Of a stretch of DNA of 64,000 nt, positions 26,936 to 35,873 are shown in pieces. Within the stretch, counting starts at the first letter, position 1, and each line of letters starts with the position of its first letter. The translations under genes and the position numbers were made by a program. The stretch comes from Lentimonas sp965546855 (GTDB lineage: Bacteria > Verrucomicrobiota > Verrucomicrobiia > Opitutales > Coraliomargaritaceae): positions 22,234 to 86,233 of the forward strand of contig CBEUWO010000001.1 in NCBI GenBank assembly GCA_965546855.1, read 5' to 3'. Below the pieces are notes generated by a model. It did no database searches. It worked only from the letters and a program-made list of their open reading frames with translations, and was not told the origin of the DNA.

Positions 26936-28437
26936 TGAACGAGCTTCTCGCTGAATTCCTTCGCAGTTTCACTGCGACAAATGACTGGGCTGCGATTGCA
27001 CCCGAAATCATGTTGGCGGTCCTCGCCCTAGGCCTACTTGGGGCTGAGATGGTGTTGCCACGAGCAAAGCACGAGTTGATCGCGCCTCTTGCGATCTGGG
27101 GACAAGTGCTGGTGTTAGGCATTACTTTGTGTTGCTCTGCATATTATACGATCGCAGAGCAGACTTTTTTCAGTGGAATGATCGCACAGACAGATGTGAC
27201 GCAGATCATGCGTGCCTTCTTTTTGGTCAGTTCGATTTTGGTCTGCTATCTCGGTAAGATTTACTTGGCCAAGCAGAAGCTGCCGCGCACCGAGTTCTTC
27301 CACTTGGTAATTATCATTGCTGCGGCGATGATGCTGTTAGTGCAGAGCGCTAATTTCGTGATGTTGTTCGTGGCGCTCGAAGCTGTGACAATCGCATTCT
27401 ATGTGTTGGTCGCTTATTGCCGCACCAGTTCACTATCACTCGAAGCGGGCTTGAAGTATTTAATCCTCGGCGCGTTGAGTTCGTCGATTCTGTTGTTTGG
27501 TATCGTGCTGCTCTACGGAGTTGCAGGTAATCCAGAGCTAAGTGACTTCAGTGCTAATTCATTGGATTTTGCTGAATTGAAGACATTCGTCCTGGTGCAT
27601 CAGGAGAATGCCTTGGTCCGCATCGGAGCGATTTTGGTCGTTGCTGGTATCTGCTTTAAAATCGGTGCCGTACCTTTTCAAATCTGGGTGCCTGATGTCT
27701 ATCAAGGCGCGCCAACTCCAGTGGCTGCGTATCTTGCGATCGCATCGAAGGCCGCAGGTTTTATCATATTACTCCAGCTGTTGACTGGGCCACTCATCGG
27801 CTTGGCTTCGTTTATGATTCCTGTGTTGTCGTTCATCGCGGCTGCGACGATCCTGTTTGGTAATTTCACCGCAGTGCGTCAGCGCAACGTCAAGCGCTTG
27901 ATGGGGCTCTCCGGCATTGCGCATGCGGGCTATCTTCTTGTTGGAGTGGTGGCAGCACTGACGATTCCATGGGCACAGTATGCGGTGATCTTCTACCTGG
28001 TGACTTACTTGCTGGCTTCCTTTGCGGTCTTCGCAGTGATGTCGCATATGGCCGACTCAGATGATGCAAACCAAGAGCTTGCAGATTATGAGGATCTCGC
28101 TCGTAAGCGTCCGTTTCTTGCTGGCGTGCTTGCTGCTGGCTTAGGCTCGCTGGCTGGTATCCCGCCATTGGGTGGCTTTATTGGTAAGCTGTTTATCTTT
28201 ATCGCTGCGTATCAAGCAGGGCTTTACGGCTTACTCGGTGTTTCCGTGCTAGGTGTGGTCATTTCGATCTATTACTACTTTGGCTGGGTGCGCGTTGTAT
28301 ATTTCGCGAACCCTACAGAGGGCACCGCTGAAGTAGGGCAATCGCTCTGTCTCTGTGATCGTGTTGTTCTAGGCACACTCGTTTTTGCGACAGTGCTCGT
28401 CGGTATCTTCCCGGGGGGCCTACCGATCATTCCGTAG
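26935..28437 (+). CDS. nuoN: NADH-quinone oxidoreductase subunit N
   Basis: The 500-residue antiporter-like subunit contains FVALEAVTIAFYVLVAY, GAVPFQIWVPDVYQGAPTPV, RQRNVKRLMGLSGIAHAGYL and PPLGGFIGKLFIF. It is the proton-pumping subunit closest to NuoH/J/K and ends the operon. A hairpin terminator lies about 60 bp downstream, shared with the convergent lpdA. Confidence 0.95.
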   Translation: MNELLAEFLRSFTATNDWAAIAPEIMLAVLALGLLGAEMVLPRAKHELIAPLAIWGQVLVLGITLCCSAYYTIAEQTFFSGMIAQTDVTQIMRAFFLVSSILVCYLGKIYLAKQKLPRTEFFHLVIIIAAAMMLLVQSANFVMLFVALEAVTIAFYVLVAYCRTSSLSLEAGLKYLILGALSSSILLFGIVLLYGVAGNPELSDFSANSLDFAELKTFVLVHQENALVRIGAILVVAGICFKIGAVPFQIWVPDVYQGAPTPVAAYLAIASKAAGFIILLQLLTGPLIGLASFMIPVLSFIAAATILFGNFTAVRQRNVKRLMGLSGIAHAGYLLVGVVAALTIPWAQYAVIFYLVTYLLASFAVFAVMSHMADSDDANQELADYEDLARKRPFLAGVLAAGLGSLAGIPPLGGFIGKLFIFIAAYQAGLYGLLGVSVLGVVISIYYYFGWVRVVYFANPTEGTAEVGQSLCLCDRVVLGTLVFATVLVGIFPGGLPIIP

Positions 28438-28493
28438 GCACTGCGTCGATGTATTCTCGGTTGTAGTCAATGCGGGCGAGAGTTTGTTACATT

Positions 28494-28532
28494 AAAAAAA
28501 GCGGCTCTCAATTTGAGGGCCGCTTTTGTTTT
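28494..28532. terminator. Bidirectional intrinsic terminator between nuoN and lpdA
   Basis: GCGGCTCTC (28501-28509) pairs with GAGGGCCGC (28515-28523) around a 5-nt loop with one G-U pair. It is flanked by A7 on the left and TTTT on the right, so it reads as a rho-independent terminator on both strands. It lies between the convergent nuo and suc operons. Confidence 0.85.
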
Positions 28533-28572
28533 AAAAGAGTGGAAGGGGCTGTGCCTGTTGTTTGATCCGTGT

Positions 28573-29976
28573 TTATACGCTGTGCAGGGCGTTGCCGTCG
28601 ACTGCGAGCGCGGCTTCCTTGATCGCTTCACAAATTGTTGGATGCGCGTGCACGGTGCGGGCCAGATCTTCGGCGCTGCCGCCGTATTCCATGTGCGCCA
28701 CTGCTGAAGCGATGAGCTCGGAAGCGCTTTTGCCGATTAGCTGAATGCCGAGAATACGGTCGGTCTTTTTGTCGGCGATGACCTTGGCAAAGCCGTCGGT
28801 TGCATCACTAGCAATTGCACGTCCATTACCTGCAAAGTTGAATTTACCAACTTTGGTTGCGTAGCCCTGTGCTTTCGCATCGGTCTCGCCGAGACCGACA
28901 CTGGCGATTTCCGGCTCTGTATAAATGACGTTGGGAATGACGTCATAATTGACGTGACCTGCTTGCCCGGTGATGCACTCAATACAGGCGACGGCTTCTT
29001 CTTCGGCCTTATGCGCTAGCATTGGGCCGGGGATGACGTCGCCAATTGCATAGACGCCTGTTGCGGATGTCTTGTAGTCTGCGTCCACGGGAATGCGTCC
29101 TTTGTCGTCGGTTGTGATGCCAACGGTCTCAAGGCCGAGGCCTTCGGTGTAAGGCTTGCGGCCAACTGCGACGAGTACCTTGTCGACTTCAAATTCGATG
29201 GCGTTACCAGCTTTTTCGGCGGTTAGGATTTGCTTGCCCTTGGACTTCTTGAGGCCAGTGACTTTAGTCTTGAGGTGGAAGTTGAGTCCTTGCTTTTTCA
29301 ACAGACGCTCAGCCATTTTAGAGACGTCCTTATCGTAGCTAGGTGCAATGACTGGGAGAAATTCGATCACGTTGACCTCTGCGCCCAGACGTGCCCAAAC
29401 CGAACCAAGTTCGAGGCCAATAGCGCCGGCACCGACGACTGCCAGCTTTTCGGGCACGCTGTCGAAAGCAATGGCTTCGGTGCTGCTGACGACTGTCTCG
29501 CCGTCATATTTAAGGAAGGGTAGTTCAATCGAGGCGGAACCTGTTGCGATAATGATATGCTTGCCGGTGAGAACCGTGTCTTCTCCGGTGGCACGCACGC
29601 GCACCTTGCTATCGCCATCCAAGATCCCTTGCCCGTTAAACACCTTGATCTTGTTGGCCTTCATTAAGTGTTGAATTCCGCCGCACAGTTGAGCGACGGT
29701 TTTGTCTTTCTTCGCCATCAATTGCTCGATGCTGATTGAAAGATTAGTCAAATCAATGCCGTGTGCCGCTGCGCCATGTCTAGCGAAGTGATACATCTCG
29801 GTGGAGTGTAACAGCGCCTTGCTTGGAATACAGCCGACGTTGAGGCAAGTGCCGCCGAGCGTCTTGCTTTTCTCGACGAGCGCGGTTTTGAGGCCGAGTT
29901 GTGCACCACGAATGGCTGCGACGTAGCCGCCGGGGCCGGAGCCGATGATGACGAGATCAAATGTATTTTCAGACAT
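28573..29976 (-). CDS. lpdA: Dihydrolipoyl dehydrogenase (E3)
   Basis: The 467-residue flavoprotein has the FAD-binding GSGPGGYVAAIRGAQLG, the redox disulfide Cys44/Cys49 (GGTCLNVGCIPSKAL), the NAD-binding VVGAGAIGLELGS, and the C-terminal HAHPTICEA with the catalytic His-Glu pair supplied across the dimer. It reoxidises dihydrolipoamide on SucB and produces NADH. As the last gene of sucA-sucB-lpdA it is probably the dedicated E3 of 2-oxoglutarate dehydrogenase, though it could also serve other complexes. Confidence 0.95.
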   Translation of the reverse strand: MSENTFDLVIIGSGPGGYVAAIRGAQLGLKTALVEKSKTLGGTCLNVGCIPSKALLHSTEMYHFARHGAAAHGIDLTNLSISIEQLMAKKDKTVAQLCGGIQHLMKANKIKVFNGQGILDGDSKVRVRATGEDTVLTGKHIIIATGSASIELPFLKYDGETVVSSTEAIAFDSVPEKLAVVGAGAIGLELGSVWARLGAEVNVIEFLPVIAPSYDKDVSKMAERLLKKQGLNFHLKTKVTGLKKSKGKQILTAEKAGNAIEFEVDKVLVAVGRKPYTEGLGLETVGITTDDKGRIPVDADYKTSATGVYAIGDVIPGPMLAHKAEEEAVACIECITGQAGHVNYDVIPNVIYTEPEIASVGLGETDAKAQGYATKVGKFNFAGNGRAIASDATDGFAKVIADKKTDRILGIQLIGKSASELIASAVAHMEYGGSAEDLARTVHAHPTICEAIKEAALAVDGNALHSV

Positions 29977-29983
29977 AATGAGA

Positions 29984-30102
29984 ACGGCTAAAGCCGTAGT
30001 GGGAAGGTATTAAGGTTTCAAGGTATTAAAGTGGGAAGGTTCAATAGCGGGAAAGTTAAATAATAGTTACTTTCATACTTTCGCACATTCCTACTTTTCC
30101 AC
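29984..30102. repeat. Short-word repeats in the sucB-lpdA spacer
   Basis: The 141-bp spacer starts with a perfect palindrome (ACGGCTAAAGCCGT, 29984-29997). GGGAAGGTATTAAGG-type words and then their inverse (TACTTTCATACTTTCGC) follow, so the two halves could pair imperfectly. It lies immediately upstream of lpdA. Confidence 0.7.
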
Positions 30103-30117
30103 TCCGCCTGTGGGCGG

Positions 30118-31377
30118 CTAGATGCCAAACAGCAGACGGCTCGGATCTTCGATCGCGTCTTTTATCTTGTTGAGGAAGGTGACTGCTTCCTTGCCGTCGA
30201 TGAGACGGTGGTCGTAGCTGAGTGCGAGATACATCATTGGCCGAATGACGATTTCGCCATTCACGACGACAGCGCGCTCGGTGATGTTGTGCAGGCCTAG
30301 GATCGCAGGCTGTGGATAGTTAATGATCGGCGTGCTGAGCATGGATCCGTAGATACCACCGTTGGAGATGGTGAATACGCCGCCTTCGAGATCACTCATT
30401 TGGATCTTACCATCACGGGCTGCTTTGGCGTAGCCAAGGATGTCTTGTTCGATTTCGGCAAAGCCCTTTTGGTCACAATCACGGATCGTTGGAACCATCA
30501 GTCCTTTATCAGTGCCGACGGCGACGCCGATGTCATAGAAATGTTGAGTGATGATTTCGTTGCCTTCGATGCGTGCATTGACTGCAGGCACTGCTTGCAA
30601 CGCGTGCGTCACGGCCTTGGTGAAGAAGGACATGAAGCCGAGCTTGATGCCGTGGCGGTCGACGAACTTTTCTTGATGCTGCTTGCGCAACTTCATGACG
30701 CTGCTCATGTCGACTTCGTTGAAAGTCGTGAGTAATGCGCACTCTTGAGTGGCAGTGACGAGGCGTTCGGCAATCTTGCGACGTAGCGGGCTCATCTTCT
30801 TACGAGTCTCACGTGTGGTAGGATCAATGAAGACGGGGGCAGCCTTAGGTGTAACGGGTGCGCCGGCAACAGCGGCAGGGGCTGCGACTGCTCGAGCTGG
30901 TGCGGCGGCTGCAGCAAGAATGTCGGATTTGGTCACGCGACCGTCTTTGCCTGAGCCAGCGATGCTGGAAGTGTCAACGCCAGTTTCCTCGGCAGCTTTA
31001 CGAGCAGCGGGGGAGAGTGAGTGTTGTGTGCCAGTGGGAGCTGCGGCAACGGCTGCGGCAACCGTTTCGACTGGCGCGGCTGCGGCCTGAGTTGCCGCAG
31101 TAGCTACTGCGGCTGGCACGGCGTTACCAGCTGGCGCCGCGGCGCTCTCATCGATCGTGGCGACGACTTGGCCGATATCGACTTCGTCATCGACTGCGAC
31201 TTTGAGAGAAATGACACCGGCGACTTCAGCATTTGCCTCGGAGGTGATTTTGTCGGTTTCAAGTTCGAAGATCGCTTGATCTTTTTCGACGTAGTCGCCG
31301 TCTTTGACATGCCAAGCGGCAAGGGTGCCGCTGCTGATGGATTCGCCCATCGCGGGGATTGTAACTTCAGTAGCCAT
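30118..31377 (-). CDS. sucB: 2-oxoglutarate dehydrogenase E2, dihydrolipoamide succinyltransferase
   Basis: The 419-residue protein has a lipoyl domain (residues 1-80, lipoylated Lys43 in LETDKITSEA) and a long Ala/Pro-rich linker. The peripheral subunit-binding domain (SPAARKAAEETGVD) follows, and then the catalytic domain ending SYDHRLIDGKEAV with the active-site His. It transfers succinyl from lipoamide to CoA in the citric acid cycle. It sits downstream of sucA and upstream of lpdA, with a repeat-filled spacer on each side. Confidence 0.94.
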   Translation of the reverse strand: MATEVTIPAMGESISSGTLAAWHVKDGDYVEKDQAIFELETDKITSEANAEVAGVISLKVAVDDEVDIGQVVATIDESAAAPAGNAVPAAVATAATQAAAAPVETVAAAVAAAPTGTQHSLSPAARKAAEETGVDTSSIAGSGKDGRVTKSDILAAAAAPARAVAAPAAVAGAPVTPKAAPVFIDPTTRETRKKMSPLRRKIAERLVTATQECALLTTFNEVDMSSVMKLRKQHQEKFVDRHGIKLGFMSFFTKAVTHALQAVPAVNARIEGNEIITQHFYDIGVAVGTDKGLMVPTIRDCDQKGFAEIEQDILGYAKAARDGKIQMSDLEGGVFTISNGGIYGSMLSTPIINYPQPAILGLHNITERAVVVNGEIVIRPMMYLALSYDHRLIDGKEAVTFLNKIKDAIEDPSRLLFGI

Positions 31378-31392
31378 AATATGTGAGAGGGA

Positions 31393-31489
31393 AATTCGGC
31401 TTCGCCGAGTGGGAAGGTGAGACGGTTTAAAGGTTAGAAGGTCGATTTGTTAGACTTGAATACATTTCTACTTTCGCACTTTTTAACCT
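31393..31489. repeat. Short-word repeats in the sucA-sucB spacer
   Basis: The spacer contains a small hairpin (TCGGCTTCGCCGA) followed by words such as GGGAAGGTGAGACGG and CTACTTTCGCACTTTTTAACC. These echo the spacer before lpdA, including the shared ACTTTCGCAC. The element lies directly upstream of sucB. Confidence 0.65.
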
Positions 31490-31506
31490 TGATACAACGC
31501 GAAGCG

Positions 31507-34245
31507 TTACTTTATAGCGAATGCTTCTTTAACGAGCTTAGCTTGTTCGCGTTTGTGAAGTGCGAGTGATCCGACCGCAGGGCTGGCAGCTTCGTCGCGA
31601 CCGGCGTAACGTGGCATCTTCTCGATGGTTTCCATCAAGCGCGGTGCGATGAACGTCCAGCCGCCCATGTTCTTTGGCTCTTCTTGGCACCAGGCGATGT
31701 CTTTGGCCTTTGGATAGTTATCTGTGATGCGCTTGAGCAGTTCGGTATTGAGCGGGTAGAATTGCTCGATACGAACGATTGCGGTGTCCTTGATTTGGTT
31801 GGCTTCGCGATATGTGGATAGATCATAATAGACCTTGCCTGAGCAGAAAATAACGCGTTTGGCGGTCTTCTTAATAATGAATTCGTCATCGAGAATTGAC
31901 CAAAATTCGTTGTCGGTAAAGTGCTCGACCTTAGATACGCAATCCTTGTGACGCAGCAGACTCTTAGGAGCCATGATAATCAGTGGCTTCTTAAACTCGC
32001 GCTTCATCTGGCGACGTAACACGTGGAAGTATTGTGCTGGAGTTGTTAGGTTACAGACTTGGATGTTGTTTTCCGCACAAGCCTGAAGGAAGCGTTCGAG
32101 GCGAGCTGATGAGTGCTCTGGGCCTTGGCCTTCGTAGCCGTGTGGGAGCAACATGACGAGCCCGCTCAAACGGCCCCATTTGGACTCACTGCAAGTTAGG
32201 AATTGGTCGATAATGACTTGCGCACCGTTGACGAAATCGCCGAACTGCGCCTCCCAGATTGAGAGCATTTGCGGGTAGTCCAGCGAGTAACCGTAGTCGA
32301 ATCCGAGCACGGCCGCTTCGGAGAGTAGCGAATTATGCACGCAGAACTGTGCTTGCTCGTCTTGCAGGTCGAGCAGGGGAACGTAGCGTTCGCGTGTTTC
32401 GTTATCGTAAAGAACGGAGTGGCGGTGACTGAAGGTGCCGCGTTCACTATCTTGACCACTGAGTCGGACTGGCGTACCATCCATCAATAGACTCCCGAAG
32501 GCAAGCGCTTCGCCCATACCCCAGTCGATACCAGTGTCGGCCTTGACGGCCTTCAGCTTCGTGTTGAGCTGTCGAATTATTTTCTTGTTAGCGTTGAAGC
32601 CGTCGGGGAATTGTACGAGGCGCTCAGCGATGTGCTCGATTTGGGCCTGGGGCACGCGAGTGTCGAAACCCTTGAAATTGTAAGGCGGTTGCTTCTTGGC
32701 GCTCGATTCAGAAAGTAAGTTGCCCTTGAGGCTTTCTTGCTTCTTGGCTATTTTGAAAGCCGCTTCAAGGCGTTGATGGTAGTCGGCCTCAATAGTGTTA
32801 ATTTCTTCGGCGGTAAATTCACCAGAAGCGACTAGACGCTCTCCGAGCGTACGACCAATCGGCTGCATGCTGGAGATTTTCTTATAGAGAGTCGGCTGTG
32901 TGAAGGCAGGTTCGTCGGACTCATTGTGCCCGTGCTTACGCCAGCAATACATGTCGATCACCACGTCACTGCCAAATGTTTGGCGGTAGTCAAAGGCTGC
33001 TTCGATTGCTGCGATAGCGGCGAGCGGGTCGTTGCCGTTTACGTGGAAGATTGGTGCATCCACGACCTTGGCTACATCTGTGCAGTAGCGACTGGAGCGT
33101 GCCTCATCGGGGCCGGTGGTGAAACCGATTTGATTGTTCACGACAATATGGATCGTGCCTCCTGTGCGATAGCCTGGAAGTTGCGAGAAGTTAAACACTT
33201 CGGCGACAACCCCCTGGCCTGCAATCGCTGCATCACCATGGATCAGCACTGGAAGCACACGCTTACGCTCCAAGTCGCCGATGATGCGCTGTCGTGCGCG
33301 GGCCTTACCTTCGACGACTGAGTCGACTGCTTCGAGGTGACTGGGGTTGGCGGCGAGGCGGATATCGACCTCGTGTCCTTCGCTTGTTTTGCGTTTGGTC
33401 TCAAAGCCGAGGTGATACTTTACATCGCCATCACCATGCATGGTGTCAGGAATGTAGTTTTCTGAGAATTCGCGGAAGATGTATTCGAAGGACTTACCAA
33501 GGAAATTCGCTAAGACATTGAGACGGCCACGGTGCGCCATGCCCATTACGATTTCATCGACCTTATTTTTACCGCAACGCTCAAAGATACTTTCCAAGCA
33601 GGCAATCAGAGTTTCGCCACCTTCAAGCGAAAAGCGCTTCTGACCGACATAGCGTGTCTGTAGGAAATTTTCAAAATCCTCCGCCTGCATAATAGTGCGG
33701 ACGATACGCTTCTTCTCGGCTTTGGTGAAACGAGGGACGAAGCACTCTGGCTCAATGCGTGCCTGCAACCAGCGGCGGCGCGGTGTTTCCTGAATGTGGA
33801 TATACTCAAAGCCGACGGTGTGGCAGTAAGTCTTTTGCAAGCGGTCAAGCAACTCACGGGCAGTCATCTCGACTCCGCCCAAATAGTTGCCAGTATGAAA
33901 GACCGTATCTAGGTCTGACTCTTCCAGACCTAGACGCTCCAGCGTGAGCCGTGGATTGAGAGGGGCTTCTTTTGTTAACGGATTAAATGCGGCAATGGTA
34001 TGACCAATCGAGCGATAGGCGTAGATTGCACCAATCAGGCGCGATTGCTTGCTAGCAAAACTTTCTGATGTCGGATCGGCAGACAGAGAGGCTGGGGGAG
34101 TTGATTCTGTGCTCTGCGCGAGCTCGAAGCCTTCGAAAAAGGCACGCCACTCGGGAGTGAGCGAGTCTGGGCTGGATAGCCATGTCTCGTAGTTTTGGTC
34201 GATCAGATCTGCGTTCCAGCGGCTGGCGATTGTAGAGTGCATCAT
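31507..34245 (-). CDS. sucA: 2-oxoglutarate dehydrogenase E1 component
   Basis: The 912-residue thiamine-diphosphate enzyme opens with the E1o N-terminal motif (NADLIDQNYETWLSSP). It then shows MAHRGRLNVLANFLGKS, HGDAAIAGQGVVAE, the cofactor motif around DMYCWRKHGHNESDEP and LLPHGYEGQGPEHSSARLER. It decarboxylates 2-oxoglutarate and reductively succinylates SucB. It is the first gene of sucA-sucB-lpdA, transcribed away from a ~210-bp spacer shared with a divergent SUI1 operon. Confidence 0.96.
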   Translation of the reverse strand: MMHSTIASRWNADLIDQNYETWLSSPDSLTPEWRAFFEGFELAQSTESTPPASLSADPTSESFASKQSRLIGAIYAYRSIGHTIAAFNPLTKEAPLNPRLTLERLGLEESDLDTVFHTGNYLGGVEMTARELLDRLQKTYCHTVGFEYIHIQETPRRRWLQARIEPECFVPRFTKAEKKRIVRTIMQAEDFENFLQTRYVGQKRFSLEGGETLIACLESIFERCGKNKVDEIVMGMAHRGRLNVLANFLGKSFEYIFREFSENYIPDTMHGDGDVKYHLGFETKRKTSEGHEVDIRLAANPSHLEAVDSVVEGKARARQRIIGDLERKRVLPVLIHGDAAIAGQGVVAEVFNFSQLPGYRTGGTIHIVVNNQIGFTTGPDEARSSRYCTDVAKVVDAPIFHVNGNDPLAAIAAIEAAFDYRQTFGSDVVIDMYCWRKHGHNESDEPAFTQPTLYKKISSMQPIGRTLGERLVASGEFTAEEINTIEADYHQRLEAAFKIAKKQESLKGNLLSESSAKKQPPYNFKGFDTRVPQAQIEHIAERLVQFPDGFNANKKIIRQLNTKLKAVKADTGIDWGMGEALAFGSLLMDGTPVRLSGQDSERGTFSHRHSVLYDNETRERYVPLLDLQDEQAQFCVHNSLLSEAAVLGFDYGYSLDYPQMLSIWEAQFGDFVNGAQVIIDQFLTCSESKWGRLSGLVMLLPHGYEGQGPEHSSARLERFLQACAENNIQVCNLTTPAQYFHVLRRQMKREFKKPLIIMAPKSLLRHKDCVSKVEHFTDNEFWSILDDEFIIKKTAKRVIFCSGKVYYDLSTYREANQIKDTAIVRIEQFYPLNTELLKRITDNYPKAKDIAWCQEEPKNMGGWTFIAPRLMETIEKMPRYAGRDEAASPAVGSLALHKREQAKLVKEAFAIK

Positions 34246-34459
34246 GGCTTCAAATAGAGGGATAAGATTAGCAGGGAAGTTAGGATTTCGGCATTAGCGT
34301 TACAAATCTTAAAAGAACATCCTGGGGGTTATTCGTTTTGCTAATACTGAAATGACTTGATGTCATGTTTTATATCTTGATGGCAAGGTAATTGGGTGGG
34401 GTTTAGACTGCAATCTTTATGGGCTTGCGCCTACTGTAAGCCGTTGACGAGTATAGCGT

Positions 34460-34672
34460 ATGGATGAAGATCAGTTGAAATTGGATTTGGAATACATTAC
34501 GCAGGCGCGTGCGTTGCCAGAAGGTGAGTCTTTGCGAGGCGTACTCGCTAGGCTCGATATTTGCGCGCAAGCACCTGATCTACATGATCGTTTGGAGCAC
34601 TATTTGACTAAGCGCAGTTATGCTAAGGCCTTGGTCTGGCTCGATCATCCCGACAGCCCGCATCAGCGATGA
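34460..34672 (+). CDS. Small acidic hypothetical protein coupled to a SUI1 gene
   Basis: The 70-residue soluble protein is mostly alpha-helical by composition. It has no recognisable motif, signal peptide or cysteine cluster apart from one Cys. I do not recognise the family. The reason to call it real is its placement: its TGA overlaps the ATG of the SUI1 gene by 4 bp. A sequence like LDICAQAPDLHDRLEHYL hints at a helical protein-protein module, but no function can be assigned. Confidence 0.65.
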   Translation: MDEDQLKLDLEYITQARALPEGESLRGVLARLDICAQAPDLHDRLEHYLTKRSYAKALVWLDHPDSPHQR

Positions 34673-35067
34673 GTAAGCGCTCTAAAAATAAAATTTCGAC
34701 CGACAGCGCGCATAATGCTTTCGCCAGTAATCCATTCGGCGCGCTCAATAGTGGAGGGCTGCTCAGCGGACCAAGGCCTTCGGAAATGCAACCGAAGGCT
34801 GTCGCGAATAAGCCGAAGTCAAAGGGGCGCGTCGAAGTGCGTCGTGAAAAAGCAGGTCGCGGTGGTAAGACGGTGACAACGTTGCGCGAGTTTCCAAGCC
34901 ACATTTCACTCAAGGAATTGGAAGCGATGACCTTTAATCTAAAGAAGACCTGCGCCTGTGGCGGAACGCTCAAAAGCCGCGCCATTGAGCTGCAAGGCGA
35001 CGTCTGCGACCGTGTCATGAGTGAACTCGAAAAGCTAGGCTACAAGCCGGTGCGAGCAGGAGGGTAG
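34669..35067 (+). CDS. SUI1/eIF1-family (YciH-like) translation factor
   Basis: The 132-residue protein has a basic, Ser/Gly-rich N-terminal half and a C-terminal SUI1 fold. The fold shows VTTLREFPSHISLKELEAM, the cysteine pair in KKTCACGGTLKS, and IELQGDVCDRV. Bacterial YciH-like proteins bind the small ribosomal subunit and influence start-site fidelity. The order and overlap with the upstream 70-codon gene suggest coordinated expression. The N-terminal ~60 residues look disordered and may contact RNA. Confidence 0.85.
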   Translation: MSKRSKNKISTDSAHNAFASNPFGALNSGGLLSGPRPSEMQPKAVANKPKSKGRVEVRREKAGRGGKTVTTLREFPSHISLKELEAMTFNLKKTCACGGTLKSRAIELQGDVCDRVMSELEKLGYKPVRAGG

Positions 35068-35217
35068 TCATCAGCCGCGCCTGTCTGGCGGCGTCGCGGA
35101 CTGAGGGCCGACTGGTGAAAGTGCCTGTTGGTGATGCGCTGCGCGTTGGTTGCGCAGCAGAGAGTGCGCAGTGATCGAACCATTTGTATCGCAGCAGCGA
35201 CTTCGCGTTTGGCTGGT

Positions 35218-35760
35218 TTACTCGACTGGGCCTTCGTAGATGCCGATGTAGGGCACGTTGCGGAATTTTTGAGCGTAATCGAGGCCATAGCCGCAAACAA
35301 ATTCGTTTACGATATCCACGCCGCAGAAGTCGATGTTTACCTCGACCGTACGACGAGACGGCTTGTTGAGCAGGGTGCAAATGCGCAGCGAAGCAGGTTT
35401 GCGCCCGTTGAGTAAACGGACGACTTTGCTGAAGGTATTGCCAGTATCGATAATGTCTTCTACCAGAAGCACGTCGCGGTCGGTAATGGATTCGTCGAGA
35501 TCCATGATGACCTTCACATCACCCGAGCTTTCAGTCGCATCGCCATAACTGGAGACAGTCATAAAGTCGGTGACCATCGGGCATTTGATTTCGCGCACGA
35601 GGTCAGCCATGAATACAAACGAGCCGCGCAATAGACCCACCACTATCAGTTCCTTGCCCGAATCCTTGTAGTGGTCGGTTATCTCACGGCCAAGTCGTGC
35701 CACTATTTGGGCGATTTCCTCTTTCGAGAATAGTGTTTTTTTTAGTCCTTGTTCAGACAT
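35218..35760 (-). CDS. hpt: Hypoxanthine(-guanine) phosphoribosyltransferase
   Basis: The 180-residue protein has the purine PRTase features: GLLRGSFVFMADLVREI, the flexible loop MTVSSYGDATESSG, the PRPP motif LLVEDIIDTGNTF and the hood residues in VCGYGLDYAQKFRN. It salvages hypoxanthine or guanine to the nucleotide using PRPP. Length is normal. No purine riboswitch is visible in the short upstream spacer. Confidence 0.93.
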   Translation of the reverse strand: MSEQGLKKTLFSKEEIAQIVARLGREITDHYKDSGKELIVVGLLRGSFVFMADLVREIKCPMVTDFMTVSSYGDATESSGDVKVIMDLDESITDRDVLLVEDIIDTGNTFSKVVRLLNGRKPASLRICTLLNKPSRRTVEVNIDFCGVDIVNEFVCGYGLDYAQKFRNVPYIGIYEGPVE

Positions 35761-35873
35761 TGTCAGTTCTTCGTTATTTCACAGGCCATGTCCATTTTTA
35801 GCGAGCTGTTCTGAATCGCGTAAACACTACGAGCACACAGTCGCTAGCTTTGATGCCATGACCCTGCTCGTGC

